Shown: positions 32,416-41,767, counted from the stretch's first letter. The stretch is DNA of 64,000 nucleotides from Nocardia carnea NBRC 14403 (GCF_000308515.1 NZ_BAFV01000125.1:1-64000), one strand, 5' to 3'. Program-made: numbers and translations. Notes: generated from the sequence alone by a model not told the origin.

Positions 32416-33060
32416 TCAGGCCGGGATGGTCTCGACAACGAGTGATGTTCCGGTCGCTTGCCGTACCTGATCCACGCTCACCCCGGGCGCGGTTTCGCGC
32501 AGGATCACCTGTCCGCCGGCAATATCGAGGACGGCGAGGTCGGTGATCACCCGGTGCACGACGGCTTGTCCGGTGAGTGGCAGGGTGCAGGTGTCGACGA
32601 TCTTCGGGGAGCCGTCGCGGGTGGTGTGTTCCATCAGCACGATGACGCGACGGGCGCCGTGGACGAGATCCATCGCGCCGCCCATACCCTTGACCATCGC
32701 GCCGGGCACCATCCAGTTGGCCAGGTCGCCGCTTCGCGAGACCTGCATACCGCCCAGGACTGCGGTGTCGATATGACCGCCGCGGATCATGCCGAAAGAC
32801 AGCGCGGAGTCGAAGAACGCGGCACCGGGTTCGACGGTGACCGTTTCCTTTCCGGCGTTGATGAGGTCGGCATCGACCGCGTCGTCAGTGGGGTAGGGGC
32901 CGGTGCCGAGGATGCCGTTCTCGCTGTGCAAGACGACCTTCACGCCGTCGGGTAGGTGGTTGGGGATCAGGGTGGGCAGGCCGATCCCCAGGTTGACGTA
33001 CTCGCCGGGGACGAGTTCGCGGGCCGCGCGGGCGGCCATTTCGGTGCGCGTCCAGCTCAT
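32416..33060 (-). CDS. 3-oxoacid CoA-transferase, subunit B
   Basis: 214 residues from ATG 33060, which overlaps the stop of subunit A (ATGA). The catalytic glutamate is in H-S-E-N-G-I-L-G near residue 48. G-L-P-T-L-I-P and L-G-G-M-Q-V-S are typical of the beta chain. With subunit A it transfers CoA from succinyl-CoA to a 3-oxoacid (SCOT or 3-oxoadipate CoA-transferase type); the two cannot be told apart by eye. The divergent IclR gene suggests pathway-specific control, as for pca-type genes. Confidence 0.92.
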   Translation of the reverse strand: MSWTRTEMAARAARELVPGEYVNLGIGLPTLIPNHLPDGVKVVLHSENGILGTGPYPTDDAVDADLINAGKETVTVEPGAAFFDSALSFGMIRGGHIDTAVLGGMQVSRSGDLANWMVPGAMVKGMGGAMDLVHGARRVIVLMEHTTRDGSPKIVDTCTLPLTGQAVVHRVITDLAVLDIAGGQVILRETAPGVSVDQVRQATGTSLVVETIPA

Positions 33061-33818
33061 CGGGTGGCCTCCTGCCGTACGGTGCGCTTCTCGATTCGTT
33101 TGTTCTGCGGCCCGGTGTCCACGATGCGCTGGACGAACACTCCGGGCAGATGCACGTGGGCGGGATCCAGTTCGCCGGGGGCGACGAGTTCCTCGACCTG
33201 GGCGATGGTCACCCGCCCGGCCATCGCGGCCAGCGGATTGAAGTTCAGGGCCGTTTTCTCGAACACCAGGTTGCCGTCGGTATCGCCGACGGCGGCGTGG
33301 ACGAGGGCGTAATCGGCGACGATGCTCTCCTCGAGGACGAAGCGGCGGCCGCCGAACACCCGCACCTCTTTCGGCGGTGACGCGACGGCCACCGACCCGT
33401 CCGGCGCATACCGCCACGGGAGGCCGCCCTCGCTGATCGGTGTCCCGACCCCGGCCGGTGTGTAGAACGCGGGGATACCGGCGCCACCGGCGCGTAGTCG
33501 CTCGGCGAGCGTGCCCTGGGGAAGCAGTTCGACTTCGAGTTCGCCGCCGAGGTACTGCCGGGCGAACTCCTTGTTCTCACCCACATAGGAGGCGGTCACC
33601 CGGGCGATCCGTCCGGCGGACAGCAGAATCCCCAGCCCGTAATCGTCGACCCCGCAATTGTTGGAGAACACCTCGAAGCCGGTGGCCTCCCCCGCGGCGA
33701 TGGCCGCGATCAAGGCGTCCGGGACACCACACAGCCCGAATCCGCCGACCGCCAGAGTCGCTCCCGAACCGATATCGGCCACGGCAGCGGCGGCGGTGTC
33801 CACCACTTTCGGTTCCAT
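33057..33818 (-). CDS. 3-oxoacid CoA-transferase, subunit A
   Basis: 253 residues from ATG 33818, chosen over 33848 because GAGG lies nine bases upstream. Motifs [15 protein letters not shown] near residue 20, then [10 protein letters not shown] and [11 protein letters not shown], typical of the alpha chain. A short C-terminal extension ([10 protein letters not shown]) is present. It is co-translated with subunit B. Confidence 0.92.
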   Translation of the reverse strand: MEPKVVDTAAAAVADIGSGATLAVGGFGLCGVPDALIAAIAAGEATGFEVFSNNCGVDDYGLGILLSAGRIARVTASYVGENKEFARQYLGGELEVELLPQGTLAERLRAGGAGIPAFYTPAGVGTPISEGGLPWRYAPDGSVAVASPPKEVRVFGGRRFVLEESIVADYALVHAAVGDTDGNLVFEKTALNFNPLAAMAGRVTIAQVEELVAPGELDPAHVHLPGVFVQRIVDTGPQNKRIEKRTVRQEATR

Positions 33819-33840
33819 TTCAGCTCGCCTCTCGTCTTGT

Positions 33841-33980
33841 GTGTTCACTCAGCAAACATTGACACCCGGGTTCGCCAACGAGAACATTCATCCCTTTGAG
33901 CTGGCAAGTGTTCGCTCTGCTTAAAGCCGAAATTGCTCATAGAGTGAACAGTGCGATAAGCAGCGTCCATTCAGTGAACG
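33841..33980. promoter_or_regulatory. Divergent promoter region with repeated AGTGAAC half-sites
   Basis: Between the CoA-transferase operon and the IclR gene the motif GTGTTC-A/G-CTC occurs at 33841-33850 and 33908-33917, and its reverse form (AGTGAAC) at 33942-33951 and 33972-33980. Inverted half-sites of this kind at a divergent IclR promoter are likely operators for the regulator encoded at 33993. Confidence 0.5.
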
Positions 33981-33992
33981 TACGATGGAACG

Positions 33993-34778
33993 ATGAGCGC
34001 AGAGTCGAACCCCTCGGTCCTCGGGCGCGCGGCAGCCCTGCTGCGCGCGGTTGCCGCTGAAGGTGAGCAGGGAGTGACCACCAGCGATCTGGCGCGCCGG
34101 ACCGGCTTGGCGCGGCCCACAGTCCACCGGTTGCTCGCCGCCCTTGCCGAGGAGGGCTTCCTGGATCGCGACGCCGGATCGGGGCGATGGCTCCTCGGCC
34201 CGGAACTGTTCCTCATGGGCTCCCTCGCCGCCGAGCGCTACGACATCGGCGAGGCGGCGCGGCCCGTGCTGCGGGAACTCGCCCGGGAGACCGGCGAGAG
34301 TGCGTTCCTCTCCGCCCGCCGCGGTGACGAGACGGTATGCCTGGCCGGTGAGGAAGGCAGTTTCCCGCTCCGCTCCCATGTGCTGTACCCCGGTATCCGC
34401 TTCCCCCTCGGTGTCGCCTCGGCGGGGCTGGTGATCCTGGCGCACCTGCCCGATCGAGAGGTCGCCGACTATCTAGCCCGTACCGACCTGAGTACAGACT
34501 GGGGCGCCACACATGCGCGCCCGGAGGTCACCCGACGCATCACCGCCACCCGTGAGTCCGGTTGGTGTGTGAATCCGGGCCTGCTCGTCGAGGGCAGCTG
34601 GGGCATGGGGGCGGCGGTCTTCGACCAGCGCGACGAACCCCGATGGGCGCTCAGTCTCACCGGAGTCGAGAGCCGCTTCCGCGCAGACCGCCGCGGCGAG
34701 CTGGGGGGTCTGCTACTCCGCCATGCGCACAGCCTCTCCCGGGAGTTACGCCGGCGCCCGCCGCACCGCACACACTGA
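33993..34778 (+). CDS. IclR-family transcriptional regulator
   Basis: 261 residues, typical length. The winged helix-turn-helix spans residues 7-65 (G-V-T-T-S-D-L-A-R-R-T-G-L-A-R-P-T-V-H-R-L). The effector domain follows, with S-A-F-L-S-A-R-R-G-D-E-T-V-C and P-L-G-V-A-S-A-G-L, and W-G-M-G-A-A-V-F in the ligand-binding part. Divergent from the CoA-transferase genes, it probably controls them and itself through the repeated half-sites in between. Confidence 0.92.
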   Translation: MSAESNPSVLGRAAALLRAVAAEGEQGVTTSDLARRTGLARPTVHRLLAALAEEGFLDRDAGSGRWLLGPELFLMGSLAAERYDIGEAARPVLRELARETGESAFLSARRGDETVCLAGEEGSFPLRSHVLYPGIRFPLGVASAGLVILAHLPDREVADYLARTDLSTDWGATHARPEVTRRITATRESGWCVNPGLLVEGSWGMGAAVFDQRDEPRWALSLTGVESRFRADRRGELGGLLLRHAHSLSRELRRRPPHRTH

Positions 34779-34842
34779 ATCCGGGCCCGGCTCGACCGGT
34801 GCCGCCGAACTGCTGCGCGGTCATCTATGACAGCCGTCCTCG

Positions 34843-35184
34843 TCAATGAGCGGGCACCGATACGCAGACCATGGTGGTGTCCTCGAGAGCTTCCACGATG
34901 CCGGGTGTCTGCTCCGGAACGTGCACGAATTCACCTGCGCGAACCGTCATTGCGTCGCTCCCGTCACCCAGCCGTAGCGCTACGCGGAGCACCACCCAGA
35001 CCTCCGCGTAGCCGGCCGGCAGGTCGGCACGCGCGCCCGCCTGGAAGAACGCCGAGTAGGCGCTCATCGGCCCGCCGGCCTCTTTGCCGAGACCAGGAGC
35101 GATGCGGATCCGGTCGCCGAAGGGGACGGCATCGTCACCGATCACCGAGCTGAACTTGCGGGCCCGAGAAGGAGTTCCGGCCAT
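34843..35184 (-). CDS. Cupin-domain protein
   Basis: 113 residues from ATG 35184 (GAAAGG seven bases upstream); the frame extends to 35307 without resemblance. A single conserved beta-barrel cupin: G-Y-A-E-V-W-V-V-L-R-V-A-L, then A-G-E-F-V-H-V-P-E-Q-T-P-G. The usual metal histidines of motif 1 are replaced (A-E-V-W), so metal binding is doubtful. Function unknown; it may bind a small ligand. It is divergent from the siderophore-interacting protein across the iron box, so it may also respond to iron. Confidence 0.75.
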   Translation of the reverse strand: MAGTPSRARKFSSVIGDDAVPFGDRIRIAPGLGKEAGGPMSAYSAFFQAGARADLPAGYAEVWVVLRVALRLGDGSDAMTVRAGEFVHVPEQTPGIVEALEDTTMVCVSVPAH

Positions 35185-35336
35185 GGTGAAGCCTTTCTTG
35201 CTGCGAGCCCGCGCGGGGCCAGAGGTCGAACCATTGCGACGTCGGCCATTGTCCGTCGATATCGCGACGCCGAAGCGGAACGGGCAGGCCGAGTCGTGTG
35301 GTTTCACCTGTGCGCCCGAGTGTGCGTTACCATCGA

Positions 35337-35354
35337 AATTAGGGTGACCTAATT
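35337..35354. promoter_or_regulatory. IdeR/DtxR-type iron box
   Basis: AATTAGGGTGACCTAATT is a near-perfect dyad with AGG and CCT half-sites like the actinobacterial DtxR/IdeR box. It ends 16 bp before the GTG start of the siderophore-interacting protein, where iron-bound IdeR would block transcription. It can also face the divergent cupin gene. Confidence 0.75.
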
Positions 35355-35370
35355 ATCGGAAGGCGGCGCA

Positions 35371-36300
35371 GTGGAGTCGATCAAGGCGGGGATCTGGCAG
35401 CGATCACGGGGCCGCCGGCTGTTATCGCTCGAATTGTCCGTCGGGGGGATCGATGCACTTACGCCGGGGTTCACTCGCGTCGTCCTCGAAGGGGCGGCTC
35501 TGGACGAATATCGCGACCCGCACCCGGCCGACGCATTCAAACTCATGCTGCCACCTGCGCGGAGTTCCGCGGTGGCGACACCGACGCGCAGCGAATCCGG
35601 GCTTCCGGAATGGCCCGCCGATACCGTGCAACCGGTACTTCGTGCTTTCACCGTTCGCGGATTCGACCCGGCGGCACGCCGGTTGACCATGGACGTGGCC
35701 CGGCATGATCACGGCGTGGGAATCGACTGGCTCGCCGCCGCGCGCCCCGGCGACCCGGTATCGCTGTCCGGAATGCGACCCGAATGGGCGGTCGGCGCCG
35801 GAATCTGCGACCATGTGTTGATCGGCGACGGCACCGCCCTCCCTGCCCTCTCCGCCATCCTCGACAGTCTCGATCCGGATGATGCCGTATCGGCATACAT
35901 CTCTACCCCGGATCCCGCCGATATCGAACTCGTTCCGGCGCATCCGAATCTGACGCTGCACCACCTCGCCGATATCACCCGAATTCTCGATCACACCCCC
36001 GCCTCGATAGCCGGCGGTCGCCGAACCCAGGTCTGGATTGCTGCCGAGGCCGCCCAGGTTCGCGATCTCCGCGCGCATGCCGTCGCTGTATGGGGCATCG
36101 ATCGCTCCGATCTCCTTGCCCGGGCCTACTGGAAACGCGGCGTCACCAGTACCGAGAACGATTCCGTGAACCTGATCGCCTACCGGCATGCCGCCACCGC
36201 CGGTGCCGATATCCGCGATCCGGAGTTGGCCGAGTCCATCGACCTGGGCGCCGACCCGGGTGACCTACCGGTCTCACTCGTAACAGCAACCGCCACATGA
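35371..36300 (+). CDS. Siderophore-interacting FAD/NAD(P)H reductase
   Basis: 309 residues, GTG start at 35371 after GGAAGGCGG. SIP family: FAD-binding segment R-A-F-T-V-R-G-F-D near residue 92, F-K-L-M-L-P early on, and the C-terminal A-Y-W-K-R-G that closes the reductase domain. It should reduce ferric siderophores in the cytoplasm to release iron. The iron box just upstream fits this role. No siderophore synthesis or uptake genes are nearby. Confidence 0.92.
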   Translation: MESIKAGIWQRSRGRRLLSLELSVGGIDALTPGFTRVVLEGAALDEYRDPHPADAFKLMLPPARSSAVATPTRSESGLPEWPADTVQPVLRAFTVRGFDPAARRLTMDVARHDHGVGIDWLAAARPGDPVSLSGMRPEWAVGAGICDHVLIGDGTALPALSAILDSLDPDDAVSAYISTPDPADIELVPAHPNLTLHHLADITRILDHTPASIAGGRRTQVWIAAEAAQVRDLRAHAVAVWGIDRSDLLARAYWKRGVTSTENDSVNLIAYRHAATAGADIRDPELAESIDLGADPGDLPVSLVTATAT

Positions 36301-36623
36301 TCGGCAGTCGGGTGCGTCCGGTCGTCGGGACTGCGGCTCCCCTCGTGCCTCGGACGCAACGGGCGGACCGGGAGAACGAGCAGATCGGTGAGTTCGCCGA
36401 TAATCCGGCGCCTGGATTCGACACCGGCGGGAAGCGGTTGGATCGACCACTTCGAGAGACGGTCGAGCGGATCTTCTACGACCGGCCGCCGACGGACAGT
36501 TCTTCCCGGTGAGCAGGCCGCCGGGTTCCCGCCGGCAGGTTGTTCGACGGACGTAGTTCTCGGTGCCGTGTTCGCTCCTGTCCCAGGAGTGCGCCGAACT
36601 CGCACAACGGGTTCGGCGACCGA
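36301..36623. other. Intergenic stretch, no gene seen
   Basis: About 320 bases between the convergent siderophore-interacting protein and glycerate kinase genes. Open frames exist on both strands but none looks like a protein family, and I saw no strong hairpin. Confidence 0.45.
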
Positions 36624-37781
36624 TCAACGACGGAGACTCGACTGTTTGCCCTTTCCGACTGCGGCGGGACCGTATGCAGCGGCACATCCGATCTGCCGGC
36701 CGATTCGGGTGAGCAGTTGCCGGGTCAGGCCGGGGTCGTTGCCGGTATCCCGGTCGGTGTGGTCGCCCAGGGTATGAATATCGGCGAATCCTGCAGCGCC
36801 CCAATGGTCCGGGGGTAAGGTGCTCCGACCGGCGACAGCGACAACTGGAACGGGATATGAGCGGCGGGCCACCACTGTGGGGAGTTTGCCGTTCGCTGTC
36901 TGCTCGTCGATACTTCCCTCTCCGGTGACCACCAAGTCGCAGCCGGGTAGATGCCGGTCGAACTCGAGCAGATCGAGAAAGTAGCCTGCGCCCGAGACGA
37001 TCTCGGCGCCGAGTAGGAGCGCCGCGAAGCCCATTCCGCCTGCGCTGCCCGCTCCGGCCGCGCCCGCGGCAGCCATCGCGTCCGGGTAGCCACTGCGGGT
37101 AAATGCCTGCACCAGCTTGTTCAGACCCGCGTCGAGAAACCGCACTTCTCCCGCGGAGGCCCCCTTCTGCGGACCGTACACCGCCGCCGCACCGTCCGGC
37201 CCGAGCAGGGGATTGGTGACATCGCCGGCGACCACGATCTCGACCCCGGATAGTCTCGCGGCCCGCGATGAGTCGATCGTATGGACTCGCCCCAAAGACC
37301 GTCCGCACCCGCGCAGTCGTACCCCGTTCGAATCGGCGAACGTGTAGCCCAGCGCCGCGAGCAATCCCATCCCGCCGTCGGTACTGGCGCTGCCGCCGAG
37401 GGCGAGCACCAATCGGCGCGGCCGAGATCGCAGTGCTTGCGAGATGGCCTGCCCCATACCGAGGCTGCTTGCGTCCAACGGCAGCTTCCGGCCGTTCGGC
37501 AGCGTGGTCAGACCGCAGGTGCCGGCGACCTCGACCACCGCGGTGCCGTGGCCGACGGCGATCCGCCCGTATCTCGGGGTTCCCGCCGCCCCGGCCACGG
37601 TCACCGGCCGTGGAGTGAATCCGGCCGCGATCGCGGCGTCGACGCTTCCGTCACCGCCATCGGCCAGCGGCATCCGGTAACTGTCGACCCCCGCCGCCGC
37701 CAAGCCTTCCGCCAGACTCTCGGCCACCTCGGATGCCGAGAGACTTCCTTTGAACTTGTCGGGGGCAACCAGGACCTTCAC
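36624..37781 (-). CDS. Glycerate kinase (GlxK family)
   Basis: 385 residues, GTG start at 37781. The N-terminus V-A-P-D-K-F-K-G-S-L-S-A is the family signature, followed by L-A-D-G-G-D-G-S near residue 40, L-A-L-G-G-S-A-S-T-D-G-G and V-V-T-G-E-G-S-I-D. It phosphorylates glycerate to 2- or 3-phosphoglycerate, leading into glycolysis. It lies 41 bp after the ABC ATPase on the same strand, so the importer and this kinase are probably one operon, suggesting that the imported compound is broken down through glycerate. The last 30 residues are longer than usual. Confidence 0.93.
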   Translation of the reverse strand: MKVLVAPDKFKGSLSASEVAESLAEGLAAAGVDSYRMPLADGGDGSVDAAIAAGFTPRPVTVAGAAGTPRYGRIAVGHGTAVVEVAGTCGLTTLPNGRKLPLDASSLGMGQAISQALRSRPRRLVLALGGSASTDGGMGLLAALGYTFADSNGVRLRGCGRSLGRVHTIDSSRAARLSGVEIVVAGDVTNPLLGPDGAAAVYGPQKGASAGEVRFLDAGLNKLVQAFTRSGYPDAMAAAGAAGAGSAGGMGFAALLLGAEIVSGAGYFLDLLEFDRHLPGCDLVVTGEGSIDEQTANGKLPTVVARRSYPVPVVAVAGRSTLPPDHWGAAGFADIHTLGDHTDRDTGNDPGLTRQLLTRIGRQIGCAAAYGPAAVGKGKQSSLRR

Positions 37782-37822
37782 GCGGTCGACTTCCTATCGG
37801 CAAGTGGGCGGGGGATCGAGTA

Positions 37823-38626
37823 TCAGTCCGCGTGCGACGCCGCGCCGAGCAACTCCCGGACCCGGTTGGCGACGCTGATGAATTCCGGTTGCTCCATTGT
37901 CGTGGAGTAATCCCGGTGGGCCGGCAGGTCCACGTCGAGCAGTTCGACGATCCGGCCCGGCCGCGGGCTCATCACGACCACCCGGTTGGCCAGGTACACG
38001 GCTTCGGCCACCGAATGGGTGACCAGCAGGACCGTTGTGCCCGTTTCCCGCCAGATCCGATGCAGTTCGATATTCATCCGTTCCCGGGTGAGCGCGTCGA
38101 GCGCGCCGAACGGCTCGTCCATCAGCAGCACTTCCGGTTCGTGCAACAGGGCCCGGCACAGGGAGACCCGCTGCTGCATACCGCCGGAGAGTTCGTGCGG
38201 CAGGGCGTTCTCGAATCCGCCGAGCCCGGTCATCTCGATGAGCCGCGCGCATTCGGCCTCGGCCGCCCGTTTGTTCAAACCGCGCATCTCGGCCTGGAGC
38301 AGAATGTTCTTGCGGACGGTCCGCCATTCCAGCAGTGCCGCGCGCTGGAATACGTAGCCGATATTGCGTTGCGGCCCTCGGACAGGAGCACCGCCGAGTT
38401 CGACGCGGCCCCCGCTCGGATCGGTTAGGCCGGCGACAACCTTCAGCAGCGTCGATTTACCGCAACCGGACGGGCCCACGATCGAAACGAATTCGCCCCG
38501 CCGGACCTGCAGCCCGATATCGTGGAGCGCGGTGACCTCGCCGCGTTTGGACGAGAACCGTACGGTCAGGTCCTCCACCGCGACGGCGGTATCGGTGCGG
38601 GGGAGTGTGTCGGTGGGTGTGCTCAT
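37823..38626 (-). CDS. ABC transporter ATPase (SsuB/TauB-like)
   Basis: 267 residues from ATG 38626; the upstream open frame is not protein-like. Walker A G-P-S-G-C-G-K-S-T near residue 48, signature L-S-G-G-M-Q-Q-R, Walker B V-L-L-M-D-E-P-F-G-A-L-D and the H-loop V-T-H-S-V-A-E-A. This is the nitrate/sulfonate/taurine-type importer ATPase. It lies 17 bp after the binding-protein gene. Confidence 0.94.
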   Translation of the reverse strand: MSTPTDTLPRTDTAVAVEDLTVRFSSKRGEVTALHDIGLQVRRGEFVSIVGPSGCGKSTLLKVVAGLTDPSGGRVELGGAPVRGPQRNIGYVFQRAALLEWRTVRKNILLQAEMRGLNKRAAEAECARLIEMTGLGGFENALPHELSGGMQQRVSLCRALLHEPEVLLMDEPFGALDALTRERMNIELHRIWRETGTTVLLVTHSVAEAVYLANRVVVMSPRPGRIVELLDVDLPAHRDYSTTMEQPEFISVANRVRELLGAASHAD

Positions 38627-38643
38627 ATCGTCACCTGCTCCGG

Positions 38644-39684
38644 TCACGGCTTGCTGGTGGGGGTGAACTTCGATTCCCAGTACTTGGCCGGGTCCTCGGC
38701 TTTGTCGAGGAGCTTCGCATTGCTGAGGACCTCGACGGTGGCACGCCAATCGGCTTCGGAGTTGGTGCCCGGCGCTTCACCTTCGGTTTCCGGCGTGCTG
38801 AGCAGCGGGACGGTCTGCTGCCACTGCTGGAGCAGGACCTCCTGCGGCGGCAGTTGCGGATCCTTGCCTTCCATCGCCGCGACCGCGGCTTCCGGTTGCG
38901 CGACGGCGGCCGCGAAGGCCTCGCTGGTCGCATCGACCATGGCCTGTACCAGCTCGGGCGAGGATTCGATGGTGGCTTGATTCGCGATGAGCCCGTTGCT
39001 GAAGAAGCTCAGGCCTTGGTCGGAATACCGGAGATAGCGGACCTCTCGGCCGCTCTTGTTCGCGATGGTGGGGCCCTGGTCGTGTGCGAATCCGATGAGT
39101 CCGTCGACGCGGCCGGAGAGCATCGCCGACATCTTGCCGGCCGAGTCGAGGCTCTGCTGGGTCACCTGATCCGCCGCAACGCCCGCTTTGTCGAGGTAGA
39201 CCGGGAAGGTCGTGGTCGGTGCGTCGCCCGCGGAGACGGCAATGGTTTTACCGGCCAGGTCTGCGGGGGTGCGGATATTCGAATCGGCGAAGACCTGCAC
39301 TGCCGACGGCGTGGTCTGGAGGAAGACGCCGACGCTTTTGACCTTGACGCCCTTGTCGATATTGCTCAGGACGGCCGGGGTATCGGCCCAGCCGAAGTCG
39401 GTCTGCTGTGAACCGGTGGCCTGTGTGGTTTTGGTAGAGCCCTGGCCGGCCGAAATGTTGAGGTCGATGCCGTGCTTGGCGAATATGCCCTCCTGCACCC
39501 CGTAATAGAACGGGGCGTGCTCACCGTAGGGATACCAGTTGAGCATCAGTGACACCGTGGTGGTCTCCCCGTCGGTGCCGGGGTCCTTCGCCTCGTTGCC
39601 GCCGGCCCCACAGCCGGTCAATACCAGGAGTGAAGCAGCCGCGGCGGCGGCCATCGTCGTGAGTCTGCGAGTTCCGAATTTCAT
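38644..39684 (-). CDS. ABC substrate-binding lipoprotein (NMT1/SsuA-like)
   Basis: 346 residues with a lipoprotein signal (basic R-R, hydrophobic A-A-A-A-A-A-S-L-L-V and lipobox L-T-G-C at about residues 22-25). The mature part starts L-M-L-N-W-Y-P-Y-G-E-H-A-P-F-Y, the pattern of NMT1/THI5-like proteins that bind pyrimidines, riboflavin-like compounds or other small polar ligands. The position next to a sugar-type catabolic regulon suggests a sugar acid or polyol-like ligand, but this family is not usually a sugar binder. Ligand unknown. Confidence 0.92.
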   Translation of the reverse strand: MKFGTRRLTTMAAAAAASLLVLTGCGAGGNEAKDPGTDGETTTVSLMLNWYPYGEHAPFYYGVQEGIFAKHGIDLNISAGQGSTKTTQATGSQQTDFGWADTPAVLSNIDKGVKVKSVGVFLQTTPSAVQVFADSNIRTPADLAGKTIAVSAGDAPTTTFPVYLDKAGVAADQVTQQSLDSAGKMSAMLSGRVDGLIGFAHDQGPTIANKSGREVRYLRYSDQGLSFFSNGLIANQATIESSPELVQAMVDATSEAFAAAVAQPEAAVAAMEGKDPQLPPQEVLLQQWQQTVPLLSTPETEGEAPGTNSEADWRATVEVLSNAKLLDKAEDPAKYWESKFTPTSKP

Positions 39685-39726
39685 GCGAGTTCTCCAGCTG
39701 TGGCGTGAATGCGTGGTGCGGCGGGC

Positions 39727-40599
39727 TTATGCCGCGCCGACGGCCGAGGCCGTGGATCGGCGAGAGGCGTGCCAGGGAATGAGGAACTGTTCGGCGATTT
39801 CGATGATCGCGAACAGGATGATGCCCAGCATGGACATGATGATCAGGGCGGCGAACAGCATTGCTGTGTCGATATTGCCGTTGGCTTGCAGAATCACATA
39901 GCCGAGGCCTTCGTTCGCACCGACGAATTCACCGACGACGGCGCCGGTGACCGCGAGAGTGGCGGCAATTTTGAGGCCGGACATCAACTGCGGCAGCGAT
40001 GCCGGAAAACGCACCTTCACGAAGGTTTTCCAGTTGCTCGCACCCATGGTGGACGTGAGCTCGAGTATTTCGGGATCGACGGAGCGCAGCCCGGCCATAC
40101 CGGCGATGACGATCGGAAAGAAAGCCATCAATACGGCGACGAGAATCTTGGGGCTGGTGCCGAACCCGAGCCAGACGATGAACAGTGGAGCGATCGCGAT
40201 CTTGGGGATGACCTGCGCGAAGAGGATGAGCGGATACATCGTCCGCTCGACACCGCGCGAGTAGATCATCACGAGTGCGACGGCTTCGCCGATCACTGCG
40301 GCGATAATGAAGCCGACCACGGTTTCGTAGGTGGTGACCCACGTGTTCTGGAGCAGATACGCCGAGTTGTCGGCGGCGGTGCGCCAGGTATCCGCCGGCG
40401 ACGGCAGAATATATGGCTCGACGAGCTCGAATTCGGTGACGGCCCACCATGCGGCGACGAGCACCGCCACCAGGGCGAGCGGCCGCCATACGGTCGACCA
40501 CATTGTGGATGGGGATGGGAGTTTCCGGCGCCGATTGCGAACGGGTTGCGTCGCTTTCGGTGCGGAGGAACCGGCCTCGACGGACGTGACTACCGCCAT
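39727..40599 (-). CDS. ABC transporter permease
   Basis: 290 residues, six predicted membrane segments beginning L-A-L-V-A-V-L-V-A-A-W-W near residue 43. The conserved cytoplasmic loop is E-L-T-S-T-M-G-A-S-N-W-K-T-F and F-P-A-S-L-P-Q-L, which docks the ATPase. First gene of the leftward importer operon. An operator identical, in reverse, to that of the LacI/oxidoreductase region lies 51 bp upstream. Confidence 0.93.
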   Translation of the reverse strand: MAVVTSVEAGSSAPKATQPVRNRRRKLPSPSTMWSTVWRPLALVAVLVAAWWAVTEFELVEPYILPSPADTWRTAADNSAYLLQNTWVTTYETVVGFIIAAVIGEAVALVMIYSRGVERTMYPLILFAQVIPKIAIAPLFIVWLGFGTSPKILVAVLMAFFPIVIAGMAGLRSVDPEILELTSTMGASNWKTFVKVRFPASLPQLMSGLKIAATLAVTGAVVGEFVGANEGLGYVILQANGNIDTAMLFAALIIMSMLGIILFAIIEIAEQFLIPWHASRRSTASAVGAA

Positions 40600-40649
40600 C
40601 TGGAGTCCTAAGAGCTAGTAGTGGAGCGGGGTTCGCACTACACCCGCCG

Positions 40650-40663
40650 GGAATGCGCTTTCC
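40650..40663. promoter_or_regulatory. LacI-type operator before the importer operon
   Basis: GGAATGCGCTTTCC, a quasi-palindrome with a GCGC centre. Its exact reverse complement occurs at 41830-41843, and in both places the next bases are GACGCTG. It lies 51 bp before the permease start. Confidence 0.8.
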
Positions 40664-40726
40664 GACGCTGGAACAGAGGCTAGTGTGACCGGCCACACAG
40701 TGTCAAGGGTTTCCTGTCGGTGCAGG

Positions 40727-41767
40727 TCAGGGTCGTCGCAAAACACTGCTGTTGCGCAGGATCACGCGACCGGGCACGAATTCGTGGGTATGGGCGGCCG
40801 TCGCGGAGTCGTCGAGAGCGAGCGCTACGGCACGTTCGCCGATGTCGACCAGCGACAGCGCCACCGTCGAAAGGCCCGGCACATGGTCGCGCAGCGTCGG
40901 GATATCGTCGAACCCGGCGACGCAGACATCATCGGGCACCGCGAGGCCGAGTTCACGCCACGCGGCGATCGCGCCGATCGCCATCACATCGCTGACCGCG
41001 AAGACGCAGGGCGCGATACCGCCGACCTGCCCTGGATGCAGATCCAGCGCTGCGGCCAGGCGGCGAGCAGCGCTGAAACCGCCGTCCCGGGAGAAATCGC
41101 CCGCGATCTCCACCAGCGGTGTCACGCCCTGTGTCGCGAGCGCTTCGACGAAACCGTTGCGCCGGTCGACAGCGGTCCTGATATTGCCCGGGCCGCCGAT
41201 AACGGCGAAATCCCGGTGGCCCTGCTCCAGCAAGGCGTAGGCGAGTTGAGCAGAGGCCGCGTGATTCTCGGGTTCCACGGCGGCACCGAAGGGGAGTGGC
41301 TGTCCGACGACCACCACTTTGCCGTTGTTGTCCAGGTACCGCGCACAGTCCTTCTCGAGATCGCGGTCGAGATCGCCGCTCTGGCGCGAGCCCGCCAGGA
41401 TGATCGCATCGGCGCGATGCGAGATGAAGGTGCTCACGGATTCGCGTTCGATGTCGAAATCGCGTTGCGTGCTGGACAGTAGGACGAGTCTGCCGGCCCG
41501 GCGCGCCGCCGCTTGCACGCCCTGCACGATGGAGGAGAAGTAGGGGTCGGCGATATCGTGCACGACGAGTCCGATGAGGCCGGTCGAGGCGCGCGCAAGG
41601 GCTTGAGCCTGGGCGTTTGCTACATACCCCAATTCTGCGGCGGCGGCGCGAACCCGGTCGGCGACGCCTTCGCCGGGCACCCGTGCCGAACCGTTGAGTA
41701 CCCGGGACGCGGTCGCCTGGGAGACGCCCGCCCGGGTCGCGACATCTTGCAATCTCACAGCCGCCAT
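40727..41767 (-). CDS. LacI-family repressor
   Basis: 346 residues from ATG 41767 (the frame extends to 42373 without resemblance). The N-terminal headpiece is R-L-Q-D-V-A-T-R-A-G-V-S-Q-A-T-A-S-R-V-L-N-G near residues 4-26 and the hinge helix is A-Q-A-Q-A-L-A. The periplasmic-binding-like sensor domain follows, with F-A-V-S-D-V-M-A-I-G-A and V-A-G-F-D-D-I-P. It should bind the GGAATGCGCTTTCC-type sites on both sides and release them on binding a pathway sugar or intermediate. It is encoded between the two arms it probably controls. Confidence 0.94.
   Translation of the reverse strand: MAAVRLQDVATRAGVSQATASRVLNGSARVPGEGVADRVRAAAAELGYVANAQAQALARASTGLIGLVVHDIADPYFSSIVQGVQAAARRAGRLVLLSSTQRDFDIERESVSTFISHRADAIILAGSRQSGDLDRDLEKDCARYLDNNGKVVVVGQPLPFGAAVEPENHAASAQLAYALLEQGHRDFAVIGGPGNIRTAVDRRNGFVEALATQGVTPLVEIAGDFSRDGGFSAARRLAAALDLHPGQVGGIAPCVFAVSDVMAIGAIAAWRELGLAVPDDVCVAGFDDIPTLRDHVPGLSTVALSLVDIGERAVALALDDSATAAHTHEFVPGRVILRNSSVLRRP

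Noticed and set aside
36180-37308. Open frames on both strands between the siderophore-interacting protein and glycerate kinase genes
   Set aside because: Arg/Pro-rich composition and no resemblance to any family; they overlap real genes out of frame.
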